From Bacillus sp. DTU_2020_1000418_1_SI_GHA_SEK_038 (lineage in GTDB: Bacteria; Bacillota; Bacilli; Bacillales; Cytobacillaceae): a DNA stretch of 64,000 nucleotides. A program made the translations under genes and the position numbers. Of the stretch, positions 1 through 7,500 are shown in pieces; the first letter of the stretch is position 1, and each line of letters opens with the position of its first letter. Under the pieces are notes generated by a model. That model saw only the letters and a program-made list of their open reading frames with translations, had not been told where the DNA came from and ran no database searches. Where the stretch lies: contig NZ_CP135435.1 of NCBI RefSeq assembly GCF_032341175.1, forward strand, positions 3,038,001 to 3,102,000. The letters run 5' to 3'.

Positions 1-781
1 AGCGACCATGCTTATAGAATTCCTTTTCATCCCTCAGCAATGTATCTCCTGCAATCGTCACAAGCCTTATTTGCCCGTTTTCCTTCGTCCAGTATTCGAT
101 TAAGAGTACTTTGTTATCTCTCCGTGGTGAATCGTCTGTATCATCAAATACAGCAATTTCCTCGTACTTTTTGTCCGCCTGTACATCTTTGCCGTAACGC
201 TTTTTGATGTACTCTGTACTTTTTTGAGAAGCATAGATAACATAATCGCTGTCCTGTACACTCTTTGCTCTTGGAGAGATAAAGAACTGATCTAATGGCA
301 CGTTGATGATGTCTATATCTCCTAAGCCTTTTAACAGCTCCGGATTCCAGAACACTTTGTATATGCCCATACCATGCTTTATTCGGGTACGCTCGTTTAG
401 GATGAGTTTATAATCCATGTCGCGAACATCCCAAATGTATTCGATAATCTTGGAGAGAATTTCTGCTTTCTGTTCGTCACCCGGTTCAGTCGGCAAGCAA
501 ACAATCTGAGGACGGTTATCTGTTAGCTGCGGGATAATGCTTTCAACAATAGAAAAACATATGTTGGTCACTGGCTGTATCTGACCTTCATATGCTGGTT
601 TACTCTTCCATTGGTTCCCTTTGTAGAAGTCCTCTTGCCTTTGCCATGATTTTTCTTCGGCTGCTTTAATGGTTCGGGATTCAATGAATCTATTTTGAAT
701 GAGTTGAACGAGTTTTTGTTCGTTCTGTTTTTGTTTTTCAGTTGAGTCTTCACTTTCAACTTTTTCTTTGGTTAATTCCAA
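1..781 (-). CDS. Phage portal protein (3' part cut by window edge)
   Basis: An open frame of 260 codons runs off the left edge. It starts at a TTG (781) preceded by AGGTGAT at a suitable distance. The N-terminus is charged (about residues 1-35), followed by a WQRQEDFYKGNQW segment, PVTNICFSIVESIIPQLTDN, and a region typical of portal proteins in which a D-rich loop follows a hydrophobic IIEYIW helix. It sits directly downstream of the terminase genes, where the portal gene is expected. Portal proteins form the dodecameric DNA channel at one capsid vertex and dock the terminase. The family assignment rests on this position and the overall pattern, not on a catalytic motif. The C-terminal half cannot be checked. 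Confidence 0.8.
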   Translation of the reverse strand, partial: MELTKEKVESEDSTEKQKQNEQKLVQLIQNRFIESRTIKAAEEKSWQRQEDFYKGNQWKSKPAYEGQIQPVTNICFSIVESIIPQLTDNRPQIVCLPTEPGDEQKAEILSKIIEYIWDVRDMDYKLILNERTRIKHGMGIYKVFWNPELLKGLGDIDIINVPLDQFFISPRAKSVQDSDYVIYASQKSTEYIKKRYGKDVQADKKYEEIAVFDDTDDSPRRDNKVLLIEYWTKENGQIRLVTIAGDTLLRDEKEFYKHGR

Positions 782-830
782 TGGGTATCACCTACTTTCG
801 CAATAAAAAAAGCCACTCATAAAGAGTGAC

Positions 831-986
831 CTACATGTTATATTGCTTTTTGATTTCTTCGACTGATAATCTTTCAGTTAAGATAATTGAGTCTAATGTT
901 TTCACATCTATTCCTTGCAAGCTATACTCAATACGGTCAGGGAGTTCTTTAATCACAATTTCTTTTTCAATTGTATTTTTTACCAT
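831..986 (-). CDS. Small phage protein between terminase and portal, unknown function
   Basis: A 51-residue protein whose ATG overlaps the TGA stop of the large terminase (ATGA), so it is probably translated by coupling. It begins MVKNTIEKEIVIKELPDR and ends with a short helix (LSVEEIKKQYNM) that resembles a small helix-turn-helix or a helical cap. No signal peptide or membrane segment is seen. The tight coupling and position suggest a role in packaging or head assembly, but this is inference. I do not recognise the family. Confidence 0.6.
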   Translation of the reverse strand: MVKNTIEKEIVIKELPDRIEYSLQGIDVKTLDSIILTERLSVEEIKKQYNM

Positions 987-2491
987 CACAAATACCCCTC
1001 TCCATCCTCGTGGTATTCCAGCCCCGTTTCATCTTCCCAATGGCTGTAATGGTCATAATCATTAGGATTCTTAACAAGCTTTTCTTCCTTAATCGGTTCA
1101 AATAACTGCTGTTCCCTTGCCTTATGAGCAATAGCAAGAGATATGATTAAATCATCATGCTTACCTTCTTGTGCTTCCGGCTTCCCATTTTCATTTCTAA
1201 CGAATGTAAGCATTTCATTGAGGGTATCAATATCATTTATCAATTCAACGTGTTCGCGAACGATTTTGACCAACTCCGCAATGATAACAGGCCGTGACAT
1301 ACGATCAGTTCTGAAACCGAATTTATGCTGCTTCTTCTTACTGATCTCGTCAATCGTTTCACGTTTGAATTGGCGATAGTACCCTAAGCGTTGAAGCTCT
1401 TTCACTGGATATGTCGAGAAGTTAACCTCTAAGCTTATTAATGCTTCGTTGTAATGCTTCCCTAAGCAGTAGGCTTGCTTTGCAAATAAGTCTTCATCGG
1501 TTTGGTGATGAATGGTTGCTACTTGCTCACCTGTAATGTTGTTTAGGATATGTCCAGCAAAGAAGTCACTGCCATCCCCTGCGGTATCCCCACCTAACAC
1601 ATAAGGAGTTTGCTCGACTTTATCTTTGTAAATCTTTATCTGGCCATTTGGATCATCAACCCATTTGATAGTTGAATCGATTATCTTTTCGTTTTTATAA
1701 TCAAAAATAAAAAAGCCTTGTTTAATTGGCTTTTTATCTCGCAAATATGCAATTCGCTCACTAACCTTCTGCGCATCAAAGATGGTTTTACCAACTACTC
1801 CCCATTCTCCGAGTGCATAGACAGTGTAATAGTATGGATCAGTTTCTTTAAATCCCTCAAGAACGTCAATTTGTTCTTTCTCAAGGAATTTATTATCTTT
1901 GTACGTGGTCCGTAATGTGGTGCTGTTCTTTTTCTTGTGGTCGAAGAACTCAGCTTTAAGCCAATGTGTAACGGATATAGGGTTAAACGAAATGATGATC
2001 TGCTTATACCATATCGTCTTGTCACGTAAACGAATGTCTAGCTGGCGAAAGTCCTCTGCATCCATTTCAGATGCTTCCTCGAGCCATATCCCAGTGATTC
2101 CTACAATGGATTTTAGCTTTTCTACATCATCTAATCCAGCGAATATGATTTCATTCCCATTCTTGCAACGGATATATAGTTCACTTGAGCGACCTTTAGG
2201 TATTTGGAATAGATTACCTAGATTCCATTTGTTTATCACGCTCTTAAACTGTTCAAATACTGAACCTCTTAATGTGTTCTGTACTTTTCTCAGCACAAGA
2301 AAACGATGCTTATAGGTTGGATGACTTTCTTTCATCATCCTAATAATTATCTTTTGAGCTGCAAACACCGACTTACCACTACCGCCCCCACCCATTAATA
2401 CCAGGTAGCGATCTTGATTATTCAGCAAATCTTTCTCAAGATAAATTTCATTAAATACCTTTTTGCTTATCTTTACATTTGCTCTGGCCAT
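986..2491 (-). CDS. terL: Terminase large subunit
   Basis: This is the phage DNA-packaging motor (501 residues, normal for the PBSX-type family). The ATPase P-loop GGGGSGKS lies at residues 34-41, and a Walker B-like segment IWLEEASE follows near residue 135. The C-terminal RNase H-like nuclease shows LGGDTAGDGSD near residue 300, with acidic residues suited to metal binding, and a later acidic patch (EAQEGKHDDLIISLAIA) near residue 450. It cuts concatemeric DNA and pumps it into the prohead through the portal. The ATG overlaps the TAA of the small subunit (TAATG) and its own TGA overlaps the next ATG, so the three genes form a coupled unit. No truncation or missing motif is seen. Confidence 0.95.
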   Translation of the reverse strand: MARANVKISKKVFNEIYLEKDLLNNQDRYLVLMGGGGSGKSVFAAQKIIIRMMKESHPTYKHRFLVLRKVQNTLRGSVFEQFKSVINKWNLGNLFQIPKGRSSELYIRCKNGNEIIFAGLDDVEKLKSIVGITGIWLEEASEMDAEDFRQLDIRLRDKTIWYKQIIISFNPISVTHWLKAEFFDHKKKNSTTLRTTYKDNKFLEKEQIDVLEGFKETDPYYYTVYALGEWGVVGKTIFDAQKVSERIAYLRDKKPIKQGFFIFDYKNEKIIDSTIKWVDDPNGQIKIYKDKVEQTPYVLGGDTAGDGSDFFAGHILNNITGEQVATIHHQTDEDLFAKQAYCLGKHYNEALISLEVNFSTYPVKELQRLGYYRQFKRETIDEISKKKQHKFGFRTDRMSRPVIIAELVKIVREHVELINDIDTLNEMLTFVRNENGKPEAQEGKHDDLIISLAIAHKAREQQLFEPIKEEKLVKNPNDYDHYSHWEDETGLEYHEDGEGYL

Positions 2492-2919
2492 TAATCATCA
2501 TCAAGAGAAACGTTTATCTCTAAATCTCCCGATAACTCCAATTTGTCTTTAAACATCCCTAAGTGCTTTCCAATCAATTCAGTTGCCTTATTAGCCCCAT
2601 GGCTATCGAATTGATACTCACCTGTTTCGACCATGCTCTTTGATTCATAGTCAAACGCCATAACAGGCTCGGTTGTCATGCAACGGTCTGATATTTGAAC
2701 CAATCTCCGAAGCACCCACTCTTGATCTATTTGAAGCTTTTCTGAACGTTCAGATTGCAATTCCTCTATACGCGCGAGAATGTGAGGTTTTGTGAGGTTT
2801 TCATACCCAATCTCTTTTGCAGAGATTTTACTATACCCTGCTCTGATAGCGGCTTGGGTTGCGTTTAAATCAAGGAGGTATTCTTGCACAAAAAGTTCTT
2901 GTTTATCTGTTAGCTTCAT
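2491..2919 (-). CDS. terS: Terminase small subunit
   Basis: This protein of about 142 residues belongs to the Terminase_2 (XtmA-like) family. The N-terminus KLTDKQELFVQEYLLDLNAT followed by QAAIRAGYS is the family signature, a helix-turn-helix that recognises the packaging site. A coiled segment (ARIEELQSERSEKLQI) and an acidic C-terminus (EINVSLDDD) follow. It loads the large subunit on the pac or cos site. The ATG at 2919 has GAGGG at good spacing. A GTG three codons upstream (2928) is an alternative start. It lies directly upstream of and overlaps terL, as usual. Confidence 0.92.
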   Translation of the reverse strand: MKLTDKQELFVQEYLLDLNATQAAIRAGYSKISAKEIGYENLTKPHILARIEELQSERSEKLQIDQEWVLRRLVQISDRCMTTEPVMAFDYESKSMVETGEYQFDSHGANKATELIGKHLGMFKDKLELSGDLEINVSLDDD

Positions 2920-2931
2920 ATCCCTCACCCT

Positions 2932-3162
2932 CTACAAATAGTCATCATCCCTCTTATCCTCTACTACTGGAGGACGAGACTTTTCTATTTCAACTTGAGC
3001 CCGCTGCAATTCATCAGCTCGTGCTTCTCTTTTGTATTCCGTATAATCTTTGGCTAATACTTTGTCTGTTAGCTTCTGTATGTTGTCCATACTTAACTTC
3101 ACATAAACAATGAATGTAATTAATATGAGTGCTAATGCTGTAATGTATGTCATTTGTTTCAC
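2932..3162 (-). CDS. Small membrane-anchored phage protein
   Basis: The 76 residues include one N-terminal membrane segment (about residues 5-22, TYITALALILITFIVYV) followed by a long charged helix rich in K, E and R. The start is behind AGTAGGTGA. It is the last small gene before the terminase genes. The layout, an N-terminal anchor with a cytosolic coiled tail, recalls spanin- or inner-membrane-associated phage proteins, but nothing identifies its task. I do not recognise the family. Confidence 0.55.
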   Translation of the reverse strand: MKQMTYITALALILITFIVYVKLSMDNIQKLTDKVLAKDYTEYKREARADELQRAQVEIEKSRPPVVEDKRDDDYL

Positions 3163-3169
3163 CTACTTT

Positions 3170-3247
3170 CTATAAAAACGACTCATTCCAATCGTCAATA
3201 TCATAAGGATCATCTATTTCCCAATCCACAAACTCTTTGCCTTTCAC
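3170..3247 (-). CDS. Very small acidic phage ORF (25 residues)
   Basis: A GTG-started frame, MKGKEFVDWEIDDPYDIDDW..., very acidic and aromatic. Its start overlaps the TGA of the 40-residue frame upstream (GTGA), so coupling is plausible. No homologue is recognised. It could be a real micro-peptide or chance coding in a packed region. Confidence 0.35.
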   Translation of the reverse strand: MKGKEFVDWEIDDPYDIDDWNESFL

Positions 3248-3366
3248 CTTACCCACTCCACTTCTGTACCTCTTTTCCCTTTTACACCCGATAGCTTAAT
3301 CACAGCTCGAGAAGTGATACAAACGTATTTCCATTCTCTACATTGCGCATTTGCAGAGAATAGCAA
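3244..3366 (-). CDS. Small phage ORF (40 residues)
   Basis: A TTG-started frame preceded by AAGGTGG. The product begins LLFSANAQCREWKYVCITSR and ends in a basic stretch (KGKRGTEVEWVR). The composition is protein-like (two Cys, three aromatic residues near the start), but the start codon is weak and no family is recognised. It lies upstream of and is coupled to the 25-residue frame. Treat as tentative. Confidence 0.35.
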   Translation of the reverse strand: MLFSANAQCREWKYVCITSRAVIKLSGVKGKRGTEVEWVR

Positions 3367-3420
3367 TCGCCCCCACCTTTGGCTTTAATGATTGCTGTTT
3401 ACCCGCCCGAAGGCACACCA

Positions 3421-3448
3421 AATAAAAAAGCACTCCCGAAGGAATGCT
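3421..3448 (-). terminator. Rho-independent terminator after 3458-3679
   Basis: On the minus strand AGCATTCC-TTC-GGGAGTGCT forms a stem with one G:U-type irregularity, followed by TTTTTTATT. It ends the small coiled-coil gene transcript and separates it from the terminase cluster. Confidence 0.75.
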
Positions 3449-3457
3449 ATAGTTTAA

Positions 3458-3679
3458 CTATTCTTTTTCGACATACTTACTTAGAGATCCAACCGCAATG
3501 TTTAGTCCGTCTCTTACACCTTCAAGATATAACTTCTTTTCACTTACATTCCCGGTTGTTTGAAGATTGATTTGAGAATCATAATGATCTCTTTCTTTTG
3601 CCAACCTTTCAATAACTTCCCTGATGTGTTGCTCTTTCAGTTCTTCAAGTTCTTTAACCTTTTCTTTGATTTCATCCAC
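3458..3679 (-). CDS. Small coiled-coil phage protein
   Basis: The 73 residues start at GTG behind GGAGGG with a 7-base gap. Residues 1-35 are a highly charged heptad-like helix (MDEIKEKVKELEELKEQHI...). The C-terminal part, LYLEGVRDGLNIAVGSL, looks like a short amphipathic helix. Terminators lie on both sides, so it may be a separately transcribed unit between the late-regulator gene and the terminase genes. Function unknown. Confidence 0.55.
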   Translation of the reverse strand: MDEIKEKVKELEELKEQHIREVIERLAKERDHYDSQINLQTTGNVSEKKLYLEGVRDGLNIAVGSLSKYVEKE

Positions 3680-3745
3680 TTCTATTCCCTCCCTTCATCT
3701 ACTGATTTCGACAAAAGGAAGTAATTTTCCTCCAACTACTTTTCA

Positions 3746-3785
3746 AAAGAAAAAGACGATGCTCTCACCTCTAAGAAGCACCGTC
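3746..3785 (-). terminator. Rho-independent terminator upstream of 3458-3679
   Basis: Minus-strand stem GACGGTGCT/AGCATCGTC (nine pairs, one G:U) with a 13-base loop, followed by TTTTTC. It would end transcripts that come from the ArpU-like gene side. Confidence 0.7.
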
Positions 3786-4095
3786 TTAAAAAATATTGCA
3801 TGATTGGGGAATACAAGTTTAGCAGATAACCGTCTACTACTCGGATTAATAAAAACAAAAGGAATTCGCCAGGCTAGTTTTCTCGATTGTTTCCGCAACC
3901 GATATTAATTACCTACTATCATCTTAACACAGTAATATCAAGGTTTGTGTTGCCTGTTTGTTGCATGTTGATTTCGTGCAGTTCATTATAAAAATACGTT
4001 TTTTACAAATAGCAATATTGTGTTTATCCATAAGACGATGTACAAAACCAATGGTACTTCAACCGTTTTCAGAACAATCATCCCTTCGCATTTTT
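3786..4095. other. Non-coding gap between late regulator and structural genes
   Basis: About 310 bases without a convincing gene, between the ArpU-like gene and the terminator at 3746-3785. On the minus strand it has an extended -10-like element (TGTTAAGAT near 3929-3937) without a good -35 box. That arrangement is common for promoters that need an activator such as ArpU or RinA. This is where the phage late promoter is expected, but I cannot prove it. A cos or pac site could also lie here. Confidence 0.4.
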
Positions 4096-4473
4096 TCAGA
4101 TTGCCTTTCTCATCTTCATCATAATTTTTCTCACATACTGATGAGTATAATTCAATTCATTTGCGATTTCTTTTAATGACTTGCCTTGCACAAACCGCAT
4201 ATATGCTATTTTCCTTGGCAATTCCTCATAATCATTCATCAAGGATTCTACACGTCTTTTGGTTTCCTCTTTCTTCTTGAGAAGGGATTCTACACGCTCT
4301 ATTTTGTTGGATAGTTTATCGAATCTTTCTGCCGCATTATCCATCGGTACCGAATGAAACAGCCTTCCACCGATCCACCACTGTTCCCTTTCTGATTCTG
4401 CTAGTTCCAGTTGTTCTTTAAGAATTTCGATTTCTAAGCATAAATCGTTATAAAGAATGAACGTGTCTAGCAC
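4096..4473 (-). CDS. ArpU-type late transcription regulator
   Basis: The 125 residues start with a long helical, charged N-terminus and end with a sigma-70 region 4-like helix-turn-helix (GKSLKEIANELNYTHQYVRK). The REQWW segment near residue 30 and the YMRFVQGKSLKEIA segment fit the ArpU/DUF1492 group. These proteins activate or control late gene transcription in phages of low-GC Gram-positives. It is the last gene of the early cluster and lies directly before the gap in front of the terminase genes, which supports this role. It overlaps the upstream gene by one base. Confidence 0.75.
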   Translation of the reverse strand: MLDTFILYNDLCLEIEILKEQLELAESEREQWWIGGRLFHSVPMDNAAERFDKLSNKIERVESLLKKKEETKRRVESLMNDYEELPRKIAYMRFVQGKSLKEIANELNYTHQYVRKIMMKMRKAI

Positions 4474-4805
4474 TAGATCACCTCATGATATTTGCTTATC
4501 GTTTGCAGTACGCTCGCTTGTGTTTTAACGGCTTCTAAGGCTGAAATTCCACTCTTGAACATATCCTTAGCTAAATCCCTTTCGAACTTCAAATAAGCAA
4601 CCTTGCCCCTTGCTAAGTCCGGTATAAGGGTAGCTTGTACACCGTCAGCACGTAGTTGAGCAATCTCTTTCGCCAATGCTTCTCGATACACTTTTTCAAA
4701 CTCCGCTTTTGCTTTAGCTAGTTTAAATATTTCTTTACTTGCTTTATCTATTCGTTTGGAGACTGTATGCATTTCTTTTGTGATCTCGATTAGTTCAATG
4801 CTCAT
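4473..4805 (-). CDS. Helical phage protein, unknown function
   Basis: The 110 residues are predicted to be nearly all helical, with heptad-like spacing at residues 5-50 (ELIEITKEMHTVSKRIDKAS). No Cys, signal peptide or membrane segment is seen. Start and stop overlap the neighbours, so it is part of the coupled 4096-5217 block with the resolvase-like nuclease and the ArpU-like gene. The family is not recognised. Confidence 0.65.
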   Translation of the reverse strand: MSIELIEITKEMHTVSKRIDKASKEIFKLAKAKAEFEKVYREALAKEIAQLRADGVQATLIPDLARGKVAYLKFERDLAKDMFKSGISALEAVKTQASVLQTISKYHEVI

Positions 4806-5086
4806 TTCATCAGCTCCTTAAACTTATCCAGCGTCATGCACACAATCCATTGTTTCCCGTCAGTTCTTAAAGCTACCGCATCCGGCTTTTCCCTTTCATC
4901 CTCTATCCAATCGTAAAGCTGTTTAAAGCCACTCTTGCGCCTTTTTACTTCCCATGCTAACCCTAAGCCTATTACATCGTTTGCATATCCTTCTTGAGCC
5001 CCCGATAAAGGCACACGATGACCGCCTATTAATTTAGCAAACTCTCTTTCTGCACGTTGTCCTTTATCTCTGCTTGCCTTCCCCAT
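4802..5086 (-). CDS. PD-(D/E)XK nuclease, Holliday-junction-resolvase-like
   Basis: The 94 residues carry the spaced acidic motifs of the archaeal-type resolvase or VRR-like fold: AEREFAKLI (Glu near residue 14), NDVIGL (Asp near 37) and WEVKRRKSG (E-x-K near 46-48). It probably resolves branched DNA before packaging. The basic N-terminus (MGKASRDKGQRAERE) fits DNA binding. It starts inside the stop of the small gene upstream (TAATG). The exact family could be a phage PD-(D/E)XK nuclease other than a resolvase. Confidence 0.65.
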   Translation of the reverse strand: MGKASRDKGQRAEREFAKLIGGHRVPLSGAQEGYANDVIGLGLAWEVKRRKSGFKQLYDWIEDEREKPDAVALRTDGKQWIVCMTLDKFKELMK

Positions 5087-5217
5087 TAACCCACACGCTC
5101 CTTATAGAGCTTTTCGAGTTGTTCATCAGTCAACTTGATTAAATACTCTCTGCTGTATGCTGTTCTCCATTCCAGCACGCTGATCATATTTTCTCTCTCC
5201 CAAGCATCGAGTTTCAT
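5086..5217 (-). CDS. Small phage protein (43 residues)
   Basis: The frame MKLDAWERENMISVLEWR... is coupled on both sides: its ATG overlaps the TGA of the MazG-like gene (ATGA) and its TAA overlaps the next ATG (TAATG). It is a short amphipathic helical protein with no recognised family. Perfect nesting in the coupled array argues that it is translated. Confidence 0.6.
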   Translation of the reverse strand: MKLDAWERENMISVLEWRTAYSREYLIKLTDEQLEKLYKERVG

Positions 5218-5486
5218 AGTTCTTTCCCTCTCTCCACGACTTGTTCAGCAATTGCGACCGCAACAGCTGCCACTTGCACTAATTCTTTATATAAATCATC
5301 TGCATCCGATTCTTTATAGCTAAAATCCCCAATTTGCATTGCTTGAGCGACTTCGCCAACTTCTTCGATTAGGATTTTTAACCAATCGCCCATTGGATGG
5401 CGTTGTCTGCCCCATAATTGATTTTGCCTAATTCTTTCTAACCACACATCATCCATGACTGGTCTTGTTAACTTATCTGCCTCCAC
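5214..5486 (-). CDS. MazG-like nucleotide pyrophosphohydrolase
   Basis: This is a protein of about 90 residues of the MazG-like all-alpha NTP-PPase fold. EEVGEVAQAMQ (E-E-x-x-E) and the later DLYKELVQVAAVAVAIAE supply metal-binding acidic residues. It probably hydrolyses a (d)NTP to the monophosphate and fits next to ThyX as nucleotide-pool control. A GTG at 5486 with AAAGGAG seven bases before it is the best start. The longer ATG frame to 5525 would overlap thyX by 37 bases. The second acidic motif is weaker than in full MazG (E-x-x-Q instead of E-x-x-D). Confidence 0.7.
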   Translation of the reverse strand: MEADKLTRPVMDDVWLERIRQNQLWGRQRHPMGDWLKILIEEVGEVAQAMQIGDFSYKESDADDLYKELVQVAAVAVAIAEQVVERGKEL

Positions 5487-5488
5487 GA

Positions 5489-6235
5489 CTATTCTCCTTT
5501 GCCGAAAAACTGTTCTGTCCAACATTCCGCATTTACCACTTCACCTTTTATCTTTTCAGCTAATTCCCTGATTTCCCATTGAGCTTGTTTTGCTGATCGC
5601 TTGCCGTAAAAATCTAGGATGGAGCGCAAATTCCCCGTTAAGACTAAATTGCATGTTGCAGCATTAGGGAGAATGTAACGAGCATCTTCAGCTGGCACTC
5701 CGTATTTTCTTAAATCGTCATAAATGTCTTGAATCCTCTCCATAGCGATAGAGTACATATCAAGCGTTTGGTCATTCTTTTCAACACTCGCTGGGATAAC
5801 GTAATCAAATCCCCCGCTTTTAGATGTCGTTTCAAGTTTGTTATAGCGTTGTGACTGTACGCTATAAGAAAAGTGTCTGTGTCTTGTTAATTGGGCTAAT
5901 AACGAGCGCGAAATGCCTTCAATGGCAAATGTGAAGTTAAGGTGCTCCATCGTTGACGTATGACCGCTATTGACAATGTGACGTAATAATCTGTCTGCAT
6001 CTGTTCCCGACTTCCCATCCGAAGCTTCTGAACCAAAGTATTTTTCGCCTTCTAATTCCACGATTTCAGAAGGGTTATTATGCGAGTAGCACGTTCTGAT
6101 TGCTGTTAAGGCAATCACTTGTCCGTCTGTACATCCCCAATAATCCTGTGGCGTTTCCCAGTCACAATCCCCTGTTCTGTCAATCAAAAATACATCATCA
6201 ACTAATTTTGAGTGAGCTAATAGCTTAACTTCCAT
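5489..6235 (-). CDS. thyX: Flavin-dependent thymidylate synthase
   Basis: It makes dTMP from dUMP with FAD, NADPH and methylene-THF. The ThyX signature RHRHFSYSVQS is present near residue 118, and the protein has about 248 residues, normal for the family. RYILPNAATCNLVLTGNLRS near residue 185 fits the dUMP/FAD pocket. The ATG at 6235 has GGGGG seven bases upstream, better than the TTG at 6241. It sits in the phage nucleotide block between the sigma-like gene and the MazG-like gene, with short overlaps. Phages use ThyX to secure dTTP when the host pool is limiting. Confidence 0.92.
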   Translation of the reverse strand: MEVKLLAHSKLVDDVFLIDRTGDCDWETPQDYWGCTDGQVIALTAIRTCYSHNNPSEIVELEGEKYFGSEASDGKSGTDADRLLRHIVNSGHTSTMEHLNFTFAIEGISRSLLAQLTRHRHFSYSVQSQRYNKLETTSKSGGFDYVIPASVEKNDQTLDMYSIAMERIQDIYDDLRKYGVPAEDARYILPNAATCNLVLTGNLRSILDFYGKRSAKQAQWEIRELAEKIKGEVVNAECWTEQFFGKGE

Positions 6236-6237
6236 CT

Positions 6238-6861
6238 TCAAGCCCCCATTTTCTTTTTTAATTTGGCATATGCCCTTTTTAACAAAACACTCGCATAGGT
6301 ATCTCTATATCCAAGCATTCTACTGATCTCGTATTGTCCATAACCTTGATGCTCTAGGCTAATTGCTTTCTTTTCTACGTCATTTAAAACGTCCCAACTA
6401 TTTTCAATCATGATTTTATTAATAACCGTTCGTTCCACATTTACAGGTGATTGAAAGATTTTGGTTTGAATCTTTTCGTCTAGGTGATCCACATCTTTAG
6501 TGCTGATATTGGCAAATCTCTTTTCTGCTTGTGCATCACGAATCATTTTCATAAACCTGCCTTTAAGACACATGATGATAAATGTTTTAAATGTCCTCAG
6601 GCTAGGTTTAAACTTTTCGACCTGAAGCATAATCTCGATATGCCCAATATGAATCAATTCCTGCCGATCCATTTTTAATTGATGTTTGAGAATGTATTTC
6701 GCATTTTGGAATACCTGCTTAGCTGAAAACACGATGATTCCTTCCCATAAGTTACGTTTAATCATTTCAAGAGCTGCCCCCTTCAATAAAGAAGGAGGAC
6801 ACTCATTGTCAAAACCAACGATACACATTAATTGTTCATCTGTTGCTAGTTCCCATTTCAT
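6238..6861 (-). CDS. Phage sigma-70-like transcription factor
   Basis: About 207 residues. The middle part (LRTFKTFIIMCLKGRFMKMIRDAQ, residues 90-113) resembles sigma region 2, and the C-terminus (LEHQGYGQYEISRMLGYRDTYAS...LKRAYAKLKKKM) is a clear region 4 helix-turn-helix. Such ECF-size proteins in Bacillus phages direct host RNA polymerase to phage promoters, or are degenerate regulators. The ATG at 6861 has AGGTGA at good spacing. It sits between ssb and thyX. Whether the core-binding surface is functional cannot be judged from sequence alone. Confidence 0.75.
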   Translation of the reverse strand: MKWELATDEQLMCIVGFDNECPPSLLKGAALEMIKRNLWEGIIVFSAKQVFQNAKYILKHQLKMDRQELIHIGHIEIMLQVEKFKPSLRTFKTFIIMCLKGRFMKMIRDAQAEKRFANISTKDVDHLDEKIQTKIFQSPVNVERTVINKIMIENSWDVLNDVEKKAISLEHQGYGQYEISRMLGYRDTYASVLLKRAYAKLKKKMGA

Positions 6862-6870
6862 GATGTTCAC

Positions 6871-7266
6871 CTAAAACGGGAGATCAGAATCTTCTATATC
6901 TGGTTGACCGCCAGCGAATGGGTCTGATGGATCCTCTGTATATTTTTGCGTTTGTTGCTTATCCTTTTTGCTGTCCAAGAAAGTAATTTGATTAGCAATA
7001 ACTTCAGTAACATAAACTTTACGACCTTCGCTATTTTCATAGTTCCTAGTTTGTATAGAACCACTTACCGAAATTTGTGAACCTTTTTCTGTATAATTAG
7101 CTAGATTTTCTGCTGTTTTCTTGAAGCACACGCAATTGATAAAGTCTGCTTCATCCTTTTTCATGCGATTGACTGCTAGTGTAAAGCTTGCTACTGGTGT
7201 TCCATTCGGGCTGTAACGTAATTCTGCCGCCTTCGTCATTCTTCCAACCAAACTCACATTATTCAT
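6871..7266 (-). CDS. ssb: Single-stranded DNA-binding protein
   Basis: An OB-fold SSB of 131 residues starting MNNVSLVGRMTKAAELRYS, with VASFTLAVNR and the ITFLDSK segment. It ends in the acidic tip DIEDSDLPF that recruits replication and repair partners. It coats single strands during phage replication and recombination. The ATG at 7266 (AAAGGGG upstream) is chosen over an upstream ATG at 7302 that would add 12 non-homologous residues. A phage copy is expected beside the helicase and recombinase genes. Confidence 0.95.
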   Translation of the reverse strand: MNNVSLVGRMTKAAELRYSPNGTPVASFTLAVNRMKKDEADFINCVCFKKTAENLANYTEKGSQISVSGSIQTRNYENSEGRKVYVTEVIANQITFLDSKKDKQQTQKYTEDPSDPFAGGQPDIEDSDLPF

Positions 7267-7320
7267 GGTTGTTCCCCTTTCTGTTCCCGTAGGAATTGAC
7301 ATATAATATATATTGGGTTT

Positions 7321-7500
7321 TTATGCTCTTTTTTCTTTAAACTCATAATATTTGCCATTAAAAATCAATACCTCATGCGCTTTGCTATATCGATTATCCT
7401 TTTTTAGTTGTTCCTTTTTGATACCAGGCTCCCATACGGTAACAATCAGCAACTCTTCACCTTCAAAGTTCTGCTTCCGATGATGTGTCACCCTTCGCAT
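7321..7500 (-). CDS. Small phage protein (59 residues)
   Basis: MRRVTHHRKQNFEGEELL... starts behind a perfect AGGAGG and overlaps the end of the HNH gene by 38 bases in another frame. It is basic and beta-rich, ending VLIFNGKYYEFKEKRA. No family is recognised. The strong ribosome binding site supports translation. Confidence 0.65.
   Translation of the reverse strand: MRRVTHHRKQNFEGEELLIVTVWEPGIKKEQLKKDNRYSKAHEVLIFNGKYYEFKEKRA

Noticed and set aside
568..759. 63-codon minus-strand frame starting MKVKTQLKNK
   Set aside because: It lies inside the portal gene (TTG start at 781) in another frame and has no ribosome binding site; its composition is Lys/Asn-rich shadow sequence.
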